A stretch of 6,349 bases of DNA, taken from an uncultured Bacillus sp. (lineage in GTDB: Bacteria; Bacillota; Bacilli; Bacillales_B; DSM-18226). The DNA lies in assembly GCF_946478885.1 (NCBI RefSeq), contig NZ_CAMLDX010000138.1, positions 1-6,349 on the forward strand, written 5' to 3'. The translations under genes and the position numbers were made by a program. A model generated the notes under the pieces. It was not told the DNA's origin. It saw only the letters and a program-made list of their open reading frames with translations, and searched no databases. Positions 1-4,658 of the stretch are shown here, piece after piece (the first letter of the stretch is position 1; the number at the start of each line of letters is the position of its first letter).

Positions 1-1
1 T

Positions 2-111
2 GACCGATATAATCGAGTGGGTCGGAATAATTCGGAGGTGACCGATTAATCGAGTGGGTCGGAATAATTCGGAAGTGACCATATAATCGAACGGACCGGA
101 ATAATTCGGAA
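2..111. repeat. Degenerate 37-38 bp tandem repeat (about three copies)
   Basis: Three adjacent copies begin at about 2, 40 and 77 and share the cores GACCGATATAATCGA and CGGAATAATTCGGA. Copy 2 has lost bases inside the first core, and copy 3 has several substitutions. The copy lengths are not multiples of three, so no reading frame runs through all copies on the plus strand. The array reaches the window edge and may continue to the left. It passes into the 21-bp array that follows, and the two share CCGA/TCGG quartets, so they probably have a common origin. No function can be assigned. Confidence 0.8.
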
Positions 112-231
112 TCGGCCGATAAAATGTCGGAAGTAGCCGATAAAATAGCGGAGTTGGCCGATATAGTGTCGGAAGTAGCCGATAAAATGCCGGAACTGGC
201 CGATATAGAACAAAAGCAACATTTAATTTAG
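79..231 (+). pseudogene. Remnant of a heptad-repeat reading frame
   Basis: The frame is open from 79 to a TAG stop at 229-231, and a TGA at 76-78 closes it on the left. From about 112 it reads as regular heptads (A-D-K-M-S-E-V, A-D-K-I-A-E-L, A-D-I-V-S-E-V, A-D-K-M-P-E-L) and then ends in a short polar tail, E-Q-K-Q-H-L-I. The a/d pattern suggests a coiled coil. The only in-frame ATG codons (124, 187) lie inside the repeats and have no convincing ribosome binding site. Upstream the same repeat family is shifted out of frame. I read this as the decayed 3' end of a repeat protein, or simply repeat DNA that happens to be open. Translation is doubtful. Confidence 0.3.
115..207. repeat. 21-bp tandem repeat, about 4.4 copies
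   Basis: Units start at 115, 136, 157, 178 and 199, each opening with GCCGATA. A typical unit is GCCGATAAAATGTCGGAAGTA, exactly 21 bp with no length variation. On the plus strand each unit encodes one heptad of the form A-D-K-M-S-E-V or A-D-K-I-A-E-L. Within each unit CCGA and TCGG form a small inverted repeat about 10-11 bp apart, so the motif recurs about once per helical turn. The array sits just before the terminator of the slaP operon, outside any gene I can defend. Confidence 0.85.
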
Positions 232-233
232 TC

Positions 234-264
234 AAAAAAGGCCTCATGATTCGTCATGAGGCCT
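234..264 (-). terminator. Rho-independent terminator of the slaP operon
   Basis: A perfect 11-bp stem, AGGCCTCATGA (239-249) with TCATGAGGCCT (254-264), closes a 4-nt loop. On the minus strand it is followed directly by six T residues (the A run 234-239). It begins 6 bp beyond the slaP stop codon, so it is placed to end the secA2-slaP transcript. In the plus direction the tail is only AATTTA, so termination of rightward transcripts would be weaker. Confidence 0.93.
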
Positions 265-270
265 AATTTA

Positions 271-1176
271 TCAAGCTCCCTTTGGTGGGTATGCTTTCCA
301 TATACTTAAATCAATGGTTTCTTTCTTCAACAGTTCCTTCGGGAAGATGAATGTCCAAGGTTTGCTTGTGTTGGCTTTGATTTCGAAGTTGTCTAAGATA
401 AATCCTCCTTCTGCAACAACCTCTCCTGACGCATCTTCAACGATTAATGGCATTTGTTCAAGCTTGACATTTTTATCACTGCCGTTGCGGATAAGCAGGG
501 TGGCGTGTAGAGCGCCGTCCTTATCCAGTTGTGCCTGGATTCCCATGAAATTAACTTCACCGGGTTTTGGCGGGGTAATTCGCTTCACCAGTTCAGCCAG
601 CTTTTCCTTATCTGTATCCGCAAGGCTCTTTTCCCAGCTTTCCTCCAAATCAAGCGCGTGTGGACCTTTTTCCTTTTTTAATTCAAAGGCCAGTTTCCAG
701 TCGGTTTGCGGGATTTCATGAGCGTTCACGAATTTTTCCTCAAACGTAAAGACCCATGGAATACTGCTTTCTGGTGGAATATTACCTAGTATCGCTAAAT
801 TAAACATCTTGCGGGCGAGTGGCAGTTCATCCGGTCCCAACAGCAACAGAGGCACCGGTTGGTTGAAGGAGATATCCTTTGGCAGACTGTTGCGGATAAA
901 GGCTTTAACTGTTACCGAGCCGTCCTCCTCCTTATCTACCTCGATCCCGGACAGGGAAATTTGATTTTCTTTTAATAAAGGCAATTCATTATTTAAAAAT
1001 TGATAGTAGTAGCGTTCCTCTTGGCTGACGGTGATTCCGAGCGGGAAGTGAAGCTTTGTCTTTACCTCACGGCCTGTTGATTCCGTCTCTTCTCCAAGGA
1101 GCTCCTTTGAATCGACGGTATGATCCTCTCCGTCCTTAGCGATATTCTTCTTGTCTCGCTTGAAAAAGCCTAGCAT
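271..1176 (-). CDS. slaP: SlaP, accessory Sec system S-layer assembly protein
   Basis: This 301-residue soluble protein has no signal peptide or membrane segment and should act in the cytoplasm as partner of SecA2 in S-layer protein export, the role shown for SlaP in Bacillus anthracis. A charged N-terminus (MLGFFKRDKK) and an acidic linker lead into two related domains, about 42-165 and 176-290. Both follow the same order: a G-I strand, a D-G turn, I-R-N (94-96; 229-231), a P-L strand, a G-G or L-A-R hairpin, then a P-W-x-F-x-F motif (140-145; 273-278). This matches the duplicated SLAP domain of the family. I chose the ATG at 1176 because AGAGGGG (1191-1185) lies 8 nt upstream. The two earlier in-frame ATGs (1194, 1182) have no site or one that is too close. 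It lies 101 bp downstream of secA2 in the same direction and ends at a strong terminator. Its biochemical role is not established. Confidence 0.87.
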   Translation of the reverse strand: MLGFFKRDKKNIAKDGEDHTVDSKELLGEETESTGREVKTKLHFPLGITVSQEERYYYQFLNNELPLLKENQISLSGIEVDKEEDGSVTVKAFIRNSLPKDISFNQPVPLLLLGPDELPLARKMFNLAILGNIPPESSIPWVFTFEEKFVNAHEIPQTDWKLAFELKKEKGPHALDLEESWEKSLADTDKEKLAELVKRITPPKPGEVNFMGIQAQLDKDGALHATLLIRNGSDKNVKLEQMPLIVEDASGEVVAEGGFILDNFEIKANTSKPWTFIFPKELLKKETIDLSIWKAYPPKGA

Positions 1177-1184
1177 AAACATGT

Positions 1185-1191
1185 CCCCTCT
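1185..1191 (-). promoter_or_regulatory. Ribosome binding site that decides the slaP start
   Basis: On the minus strand AGAGGGG ends 8 nt before the ATG at 1176. The same purines overlap the upstream ATG at 1194 and lie 2 nt from the one at 1182, so neither of those starts fits. The protein therefore most likely begins MLGFFKRDKK. Confidence 0.75.
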
Positions 1192-1210
1192 CATTTTTTT
1201 TAACAGAAAA

Positions 1211-1239
1211 GGGAGGAGGCAGGGAAGCCGTCCTCACCC
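1211..1239 (-). terminator. Terminator-like hairpin between secA2 and slaP
   Basis: Read on the minus strand, GGGTGAGGACGGC pairs with GCCTCCTCCC around the loop TTCCCT. The stem has 10 pairs with a 2-nt and a 1-nt bulge. It is followed by TTTTCTGTTA, an interrupted T run. The hairpin lies 38 bp past the secA2 stop and 34 bp before the slaP start. It could lower slaP expression relative to secA2 by partial termination, or protect the 3' end of a secA2 transcript. The bulges and broken T run suggest leaky rather than full termination. Confidence 0.5.
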
Positions 1240-1277
1240 ATTATAAATCGTTCAATAGTTCCTATTACAGACTGTCA

Positions 1278-3638
1278 TTATTTGCTGCTTTCAGACAATG
1301 CGCGGACAATTACGGCCGTTTGTCTGCTAATGTCCCGTTCAAGCAGATAGAACATATCTGTAAACAGTTCCAGACCTTCGCGGGAGTATTGGCGCATCGG
1401 GTCCTCCTGACCATAGCTTCTTAAGCCGATGCCTTCTTTCAGACGTTCCATATTATCGAGGTGGTTCAACCAATGATGATCTAAAACCGAGAGCAGATAT
1501 CTTTGCATCGCACCGATAAAATCTGGGTTCTCCTGAAATTGATCAAGCTGAATGAGATAGTCTGCCAGCTCTTCATGGATAATATTTGTAATGCCCGCTT
1601 TATCGCTCATATCCTTAATAACAGAAAGTTCCTCTGAAGGAATGATTTCGGATAGATGCTGTACAAGCAGCGGAAGATCCCATTTCTCCGGAATTACCTC
1701 ATCCGGGAGGACAAAGTCAATGTCACTCTTTACATATGATTCCAAGGACGATTTAACAAGCTCATAGAGATCGCGGCTCTCCAACACTCGTGTCCGCAGA
1801 TCATAAATGGTACCGCGCTGCAGATTCAGCACGTCATCCAGCTTTATGTTGTATTCCCGGATCGAGAAATTAGCACCCTCGCAAATGCGTTGTGTCCGGT
1901 CAAAGAATTCGAGAATATTGTCATTCAGGACACGACCATCGCTGTCTGTTCTCAATTTCTTCAGCGTTTTCTCGAGTTCCTGCAGGGCATAGCGTTTTAC
2001 CACGTCATCTTCCATTGAAATAAAGAACTCTGTACAGCCCGGATCACCCTGGCGGCCTGAACGACCCTTCAACTGGTTATCGATTCGACGGGATTCGTGG
2101 CGTTCCGTTCCTAATACATATAAGCCTCCAAGCTCAGCAACGCCTTCGCCAAGCATAATATCCGTTCCGCGTCCGGCCATGTTCGTTGCAACGGTAATTC
2201 TTCCTTTTTGACCGGCAAGGCTGATCAGCTGGACTTCCTGCTCAACCGTTTTGGCATTTAATACCTCTGGATTGAGCCCGGCATTCCGCAGAAATTTCGC
2301 AACTTTTTCCGACTGACGGATAGAAGTAGTTCCAATTAAAATAGGCTGTCCTTTTTTATTTAATTCCTTTGCCTTCTTTGCTACGGCCGTGTATTTATGC
2401 TCAATCGTATCGTACACACGGTCAGCCAGGTCCTTGCGGATGACCGGCTTGTTGGTCGGGATTTGAATGACATCCATGCCGTAAATCTGCTGGAATTCTT
2501 TTTCCTCTGTCTTTGCTGTCCCTGTCATTCCGGAAAGGATCGGGTAAAGGCGGAAGTAGTTTTGAATGGTTATCGATGCCTGTGTCTTATTTTCCTCTGT
2601 CAATTCAAGCCCTTCTTTAGCCTCAATTGCCTGGTGCAGCCCATTGCTCAAAGAGCGGCCCTCCATCGTTCGGCCGGTAAAGCTGTCAACCAGCAGGACC
2701 TTTCCTTCTTTAACGATATAGTCCACATCACGGGTAAACATCATCCGAGCCCGTAATGCCTGAATGACGTAATGGTAAAGCGTCTGATGATCCAGATCAT
2801 ATAGATTATCAATCCCGAAGCCTTCTTCAATCTTCGCGATTCCTTCTTCTGTATAATTGACCGTATTTGTTTCAATATCATAGATAAAATCCTCATCCTG
2901 CACAAAGGTTTTGATCACGCGGGCGCACAAATAGCTCAGTTCATTGCTGACACCTGTCTTCCCGGCGATAATCAACGGTGTTTTCGCTTCATCGATCAAC
3001 ACGCTGTCCACTTCATCGATAATCGCATAGTGATAAGGCCTTTGCACTCTTTGGCTTGGATCATAGACCATATGATCACGCAGATGGTCAAAGCCAAACT
3101 CATTTCCAACTCCATATGTAATATCGGCCTGGTAGGCCTGTTGTTTTTCAGTAGGCTCCATCATCGGGACGTTCAGTCCAACAGTCAGCCCGAGAAATTC
3201 ATGAATCCCGCCAATTAGTTCCCGGTCACGGCGGGCCAAATAATCATTAACAGTAATCACATGCACGCCCTTCCCTTCAAGCGCACGCAAATAGCTCGAC
3301 AGGGAAGCAACGAGTGTTTTTCCTTCGCCGGTAGGCATTTCCGCTATACTTCCTTCTGTTAAAACCATCCCACCAATGAGCTGTACATCAAAATGACGCA
3401 TTCCGACAACCCGTTTTGCCGCCTCACGGACAACAGCGAAGGCTTCTACCTGAATGTCGAATACCGTCTTTCCGTTCGCCAGCTGTTCTTTAAAATAAGC
3501 CGTCTTTGCTTTCAATTCCCCGTCCGTTAATTTTTCTATTTCTGGTTCAAGTTCATTGATTTGCTTCACCTTTTTATAAAAAGAACTGAGCTTCTTATCT
3601 TGTCTATCACCAATCAGCTTTTTCAAAAAACTTTGCAT
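1278..3638 (-). CDS. secA2: SecA2, accessory Sec preprotein translocase ATPase
   Basis: This 786-residue SecA paralogue would drive export of selected proteins through SecYEG by ATP hydrolysis at the membrane. All nucleotide-binding landmarks are present: Walker A MPTGEGKT (101-108), DEVD (208-211) followed by IDEAKTPLII, VDSFTGR (317-323), SGMTGTA (369-375), GTTSI (436-440), ATNMAGRGTDI (484-494) and QLKGRSGRQGD (522-532). The preprotein cross-linking region lies between the two nucleotide-binding halves, and a helical scaffold fills the C-terminal part. The protein stops there, so it lacks the cysteine-rich zinc tail found on housekeeping SecA. Together with slaP and an S-layer gene next door, this identifies SecA2 rather than SecA1. 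I chose the ATG at 3638 because GAGGAGAG lies 6 nt upstream; the in-frame ATG at 3677 has no such site. No secY2 or asp genes are visible, which fits a SecA2-only system. Confidence 0.95.
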   Translation of the reverse strand: MQSFLKKLIGDRQDKKLSSFYKKVKQINELEPEIEKLTDGELKAKTAYFKEQLANGKTVFDIQVEAFAVVREAAKRVVGMRHFDVQLIGGMVLTEGSIAEMPTGEGKTLVASLSSYLRALEGKGVHVITVNDYLARRDRELIGGIHEFLGLTVGLNVPMMEPTEKQQAYQADITYGVGNEFGFDHLRDHMVYDPSQRVQRPYHYAIIDEVDSVLIDEAKTPLIIAGKTGVSNELSYLCARVIKTFVQDEDFIYDIETNTVNYTEEGIAKIEEGFGIDNLYDLDHQTLYHYVIQALRARMMFTRDVDYIVKEGKVLLVDSFTGRTMEGRSLSNGLHQAIEAKEGLELTEENKTQASITIQNYFRLYPILSGMTGTAKTEEKEFQQIYGMDVIQIPTNKPVIRKDLADRVYDTIEHKYTAVAKKAKELNKKGQPILIGTTSIRQSEKVAKFLRNAGLNPEVLNAKTVEQEVQLISLAGQKGRITVATNMAGRGTDIMLGEGVAELGGLYVLGTERHESRRIDNQLKGRSGRQGDPGCTEFFISMEDDVVKRYALQELEKTLKKLRTDSDGRVLNDNILEFFDRTQRICEGANFSIREYNIKLDDVLNLQRGTIYDLRTRVLESRDLYELVKSSLESYVKSDIDFVLPDEVIPEKWDLPLLVQHLSEIIPSEELSVIKDMSDKAGITNIIHEELADYLIQLDQFQENPDFIGAMQRYLLSVLDHHWLNHLDNMERLKEGIGLRSYGQEDPMRQYSREGLELFTDMFYLLERDISRQTAVIVRALSESSK

Positions 3639-3644
3639 ATATTT

Positions 3645-3652
3645 CTCTCCTC
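3645..3652 (-). promoter_or_regulatory. Ribosome binding site that decides the secA2 start
   Basis: GAGGAGAG on the minus strand ends 6 nt before the ATG at 3638, with its AGGAG core at good spacing. The in-frame ATG 13 codons upstream (3677) lacks a purine-rich site and falls inside a candidate promoter, so the longer form is unlikely. Confidence 0.85.
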
Positions 3653-3678
3653 GCAGAACAACTCCAGTTTCTTGCATA

Positions 3679-3687
3679 AGTATAGCA
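3679..3687 (-). promoter_or_regulatory. Candidate extended -10 promoter of secA2
   Basis: On the minus strand TGC precedes TATACT (3684-3679), an extended -10 of the TGn form. No good -35 lies 16-18 bp upstream. Transcription would start around 3672 and give a leader of about 34 nt containing the secA2 ribosome binding site. Confidence 0.45.
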
Positions 3688-3718
3688 TTATTCTTCGGGA
3701 CTTAAAATCAACAAAGTC

Positions 3719-3747
3719 ATTATATAGAAGAAACTCTTTATTGGAAA
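3719..3747 (-). promoter_or_regulatory. Candidate sigma-A promoter of secA2
   Basis: The minus strand carries TTTCCA (3747-3742), a 17-bp spacer and a perfect TATAAT (3724-3719). The -35 matches consensus at 4 of 6 positions. The expected start is near 3712, giving a leader of about 74 nt. Together with the extended -10 nearer the gene, this would give secA2 two promoters. Confidence 0.5.
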
Positions 3748-3878
3748 AATATTCAGGCCTTACTCAGATGTAAGAAAAGTTGACTTTATTCATCATTGTA
3801 TATAAAAAATGCATACTGTTTTTTCATCTTTTGAAAATAAAATATTAGAATGTGTAAATATGGGTTAATTACCAGTAC

Positions 3879-3906
3879 ATGACAATATATCCAAATATAC
3901 TATAAT
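3879..3906 (+). promoter_or_regulatory. Distal promoter candidate P1 of the S-layer gene
   Basis: ATGACA (3879-3884), a 16-bp spacer and a perfect TATAAT (3901-3906). The -35 matches consensus at 5 of 6 positions. The start would be near 3913, giving a leader of about 745 nt before the S-layer ATG. Confidence 0.5.
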
Positions 3907-3928
3907 TCTCTAGTCATGAACTGTTGAG

Positions 3929-3943
3929 AATTTAGCGAAAATT
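3929..3943. promoter_or_regulatory. Weak CodY-like box just after P1
   Basis: AATTTAGCGAAAATT matches the CodY consensus AATTTTCWGAAAATT at 12 of 15 positions. It lies about 16 bp after the expected P1 start, where a bound repressor could block elongation. In AT-rich DNA such matches arise by chance, so this is weak on its own. Confidence 0.25.
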
Positions 3944-3987
3944 AGTTCTTTTTTCAGAACATATCTTCCTCTTTTTACCTGTTTAGG

Positions 3988-4002
3988 TGTCAAATTATGA
4001 CA
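3988..4002. repeat. Inverted repeat TGTCA-5 nt-TGACA
   Basis: Perfect 5-bp arms flank AATTA, in a spot between promoters P1 and P2 (53 bp before the P2 -35 box). The size and symmetry fit a dimeric regulator's operator, but the arms are short and no known family's site is recognised. Confidence 0.3.
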
Positions 4003-4053
4003 AAATAACCATTGATTCGATAGTGCTTTGCTTGCCTGTGTCGACAACAAAAT

Positions 4054-4067
4054 ATTGATATATCAAT
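4054..4067. promoter_or_regulatory. 14-bp palindrome over the P2 -35 box
   Basis: ATTGATATATCAAT is a perfect palindrome. It covers the whole -35 hexamer of P2, so a protein bound here would compete with RNA polymerase. I cannot assign it to a regulator family, and AT-rich palindromes of this length can occur by chance. Confidence 0.35.
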
Positions 4068-4083
4068 CTTTATACCTTATAAT
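4055..4083 (+). promoter_or_regulatory. Promoter candidate P2 of the S-layer gene
   Basis: TTGATA (4055-4060), a 17-bp spacer and a perfect TATAAT (4078-4083) make a near-consensus sigma-A promoter. The start would be near 4090, giving a leader of about 570 nt. The -35 box is embedded in a 14-bp palindrome, which suggests control at this promoter. Confidence 0.75.
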
Positions 4084-4144
4084 GAGTTTGAAGATTGAAA
4101 GGCTACCTTTATTTTATGTTCTTAATAGAAGACAAAATTCAGGC

Positions 4145-4178
4145 AGTAAAAAGTGATTTTTTACTTCTCCTTTTTTTT
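4145..4178 (+). terminator. AT-rich hairpin with T run, possible attenuator
   Basis: AGTAAAAA (4145-4152) pairs with TTTTTACT (4158-4165) around GTGAT. It is followed after five bases by eight T residues (4171-4178). The stem is almost all A-T, so termination would be weak. The position, about 55 nt into the P2 transcript, would allow attenuation of P1 and P2 transcripts. Confidence 0.3.
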
Positions 4179-4232
4179 ACTTAATCGTATATATTTGGAG
4201 AGAAGAGAACTTGAGTGTTTCCAAATTATACA

Positions 4233-4295
4233 AATCGGATTGATTTTTAAACGGAGTCAAAGCTAAAGTATGTCTGTTTTAAATGTAATCCGATT
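4233..4295 (+). promoter_or_regulatory. Large imperfect stem-loop in the S-layer leader
   Basis: AATCGGATT (4233-4241) and AATCCGATT (4287-4295) are perfect 9-bp inverted repeats 45 nt apart. The pairing continues inward after a 3x3 internal loop: 4245-4247 with 4281-4283, then, past one T-T mismatch, 4249-4255 with 4273-4279 (one G-U pair). This leaves a 17-nt loop at 4256-4272. No T run follows, so it is not a terminator. It lies in the leader of P1 and P2 transcripts only and could act as RNA structure or as a two-site DNA operator. Confidence 0.5.
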
Positions 4296-4399
4296 GGAAA
4301 AGTCGTGTTAATACTCTTGACAAATCTTAAGAAAAAAAGTCATTTATCTGCTTTTTATAGTTTGATATGTAATAGATTATGAGATAATATCCGTATTTT

Positions 4400-4424
4400 C
4401 CCATTCGTTAAACCAATGGGGTTT
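4400..4424 (+). promoter_or_regulatory. Small hairpin with T-rich tail in the leader
   Basis: CCCATT (4400-4405) pairs with AATGGG (4415-4420) around nine bases, followed by GTTTGTTGTTT. An alternative pairing of AAACC (4410-4414) with GGTTT (4420-4424) overlaps it, so the two folds exclude each other. It could be a weak attenuator for transcripts from P1 and P2. The short stem makes this uncertain. Confidence 0.25.
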
Positions 4425-4515
4425 GTTGTTTCTGCATAAAATATCGAACAATTGTAAAAAGTTCATTAAATTGTTGAATTAGGGAATTTATAAAGTTTTG
4501 CCAGTTTATTTAATA

Positions 4516-4544
4516 TTGACAATATTCTGTTAAAATTTTATACT
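4516..4544 (+). promoter_or_regulatory. Main promoter candidate P3 of the S-layer gene
   Basis: A consensus TTGACA (4516-4521), a 17-bp spacer and TATACT (4539-4544), matching at 11 of 12 positions. AT-rich DNA before the -35 could act as an UP element. The start is expected near 4551-4552, giving a leader of about 107 nt. Its strength fits an S-layer gene, which needs very high transcription. Confidence 0.88.
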
Positions 4545-4557
4545 ATGTCTCGTTGGC

Positions 4558-4609
4558 AAGCTAGGCTACAAGTTGAAATTTGTGAAAATTTTAACTTGTA
4601 AATTAGCTT
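4558..4609 (+). promoter_or_regulatory. Long 5' leader stem-loop with GUGA tetraloop
   Basis: AAGCTA (4558-4563) pairs with TAGCTT (4604-4609). After a 3x3 internal loop TACAAGTT (4567-4574) pairs with AACTTGTA (4593-4600). A G-U pair follows, then AAATTT (4576-4581) with AAATTT (4586-4591 region), closing on GTGA (4582-4585), a GNRA-type loop. That makes 21 pairs in 52 nt, starting about 6-7 nt after the predicted P3 start. A hairpin at the extreme 5' end is known to stabilise Bacillus mRNAs such as aprE, and S-layer mRNAs are typically long-lived. The hairpin leaves the ribosome binding site free. Confidence 0.75.
4576..4590. promoter_or_regulatory. CodY-like box in the tip of the leader hairpin
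   Basis: AAATTTGTGAAAATT matches the CodY consensus AATTTTCWGAAAATT at 13 of 15 positions. It lies about 25-40 bp after the expected P3 start, where binding could block transcription when branched-chain amino acids and GTP are plentiful. The match could be a by-product of the palindromic hairpin tip. Confidence 0.35.
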
Positions 4610-4642
4610 TGACTATATATAAAAAACTTTTTTCATAAAAAA

Positions 4643-4649
4643 AGGGAGG
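4643..4649 (+). promoter_or_regulatory. Ribosome binding site of the S-layer gene
   Basis: AGGGAGG in an A-rich stretch ends 9 nt before the ATG at 4659. It is strong, lies outside the leader hairpin, and supports this start, which also yields a complete signal peptide. Confidence 0.9.
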
Positions 4650-4658
4650 ATTATCTCG

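Larger units (their letters stand above)
3653..4640. other. AT-rich divergent intergenic region of about 1 kb
   Basis: This stretch lies between divergent secA2 and the S-layer gene. It has no gene-length open frame with a believable start on either strand. It holds one or two promoter candidates for secA2 at its left end and at least three for the S-layer gene. It also holds several inverted repeats and runs of A and T. Most of it would be transcribed as 5' leader if the distal S-layer promoters are active. Long, multi-promoter leaders are a known trait of S-layer genes. Confidence 0.85.

Noticed and set aside
46..222. 58-codon minus-strand frame with an ATG at 222, rich in F-I-G-Y-F-R repeats
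   Set aside because: It is the antisense reading of the tandem repeats, lacks a ribosome binding site, and lies directly downstream of the slaP operon terminator with no promoter seen.
1..231. CRISPR array
   Set aside because: The repeats are directly adjacent, variable, and have no unique spacers.
1234..1243. TATAAT on the minus strand just upstream of the secA2-slaP hairpin, as a separate slaP promoter
   Set aside because: No usable -35 lies 16-18 bp upstream, and the predicted start would fall inside the hairpin.
3780..3806. TTGACT-15-TATAAA as a fourth S-layer promoter
   Set aside because: The 15-bp spacer is short and there is no extended -10. It cannot be excluded but is clearly weaker than the three reported.
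4317..4345. TTGACA at 4317 as a further S-layer promoter
   Set aside because: The expected -10 position holds TCATTT, and no better hexamer lies at 16-18 bp.
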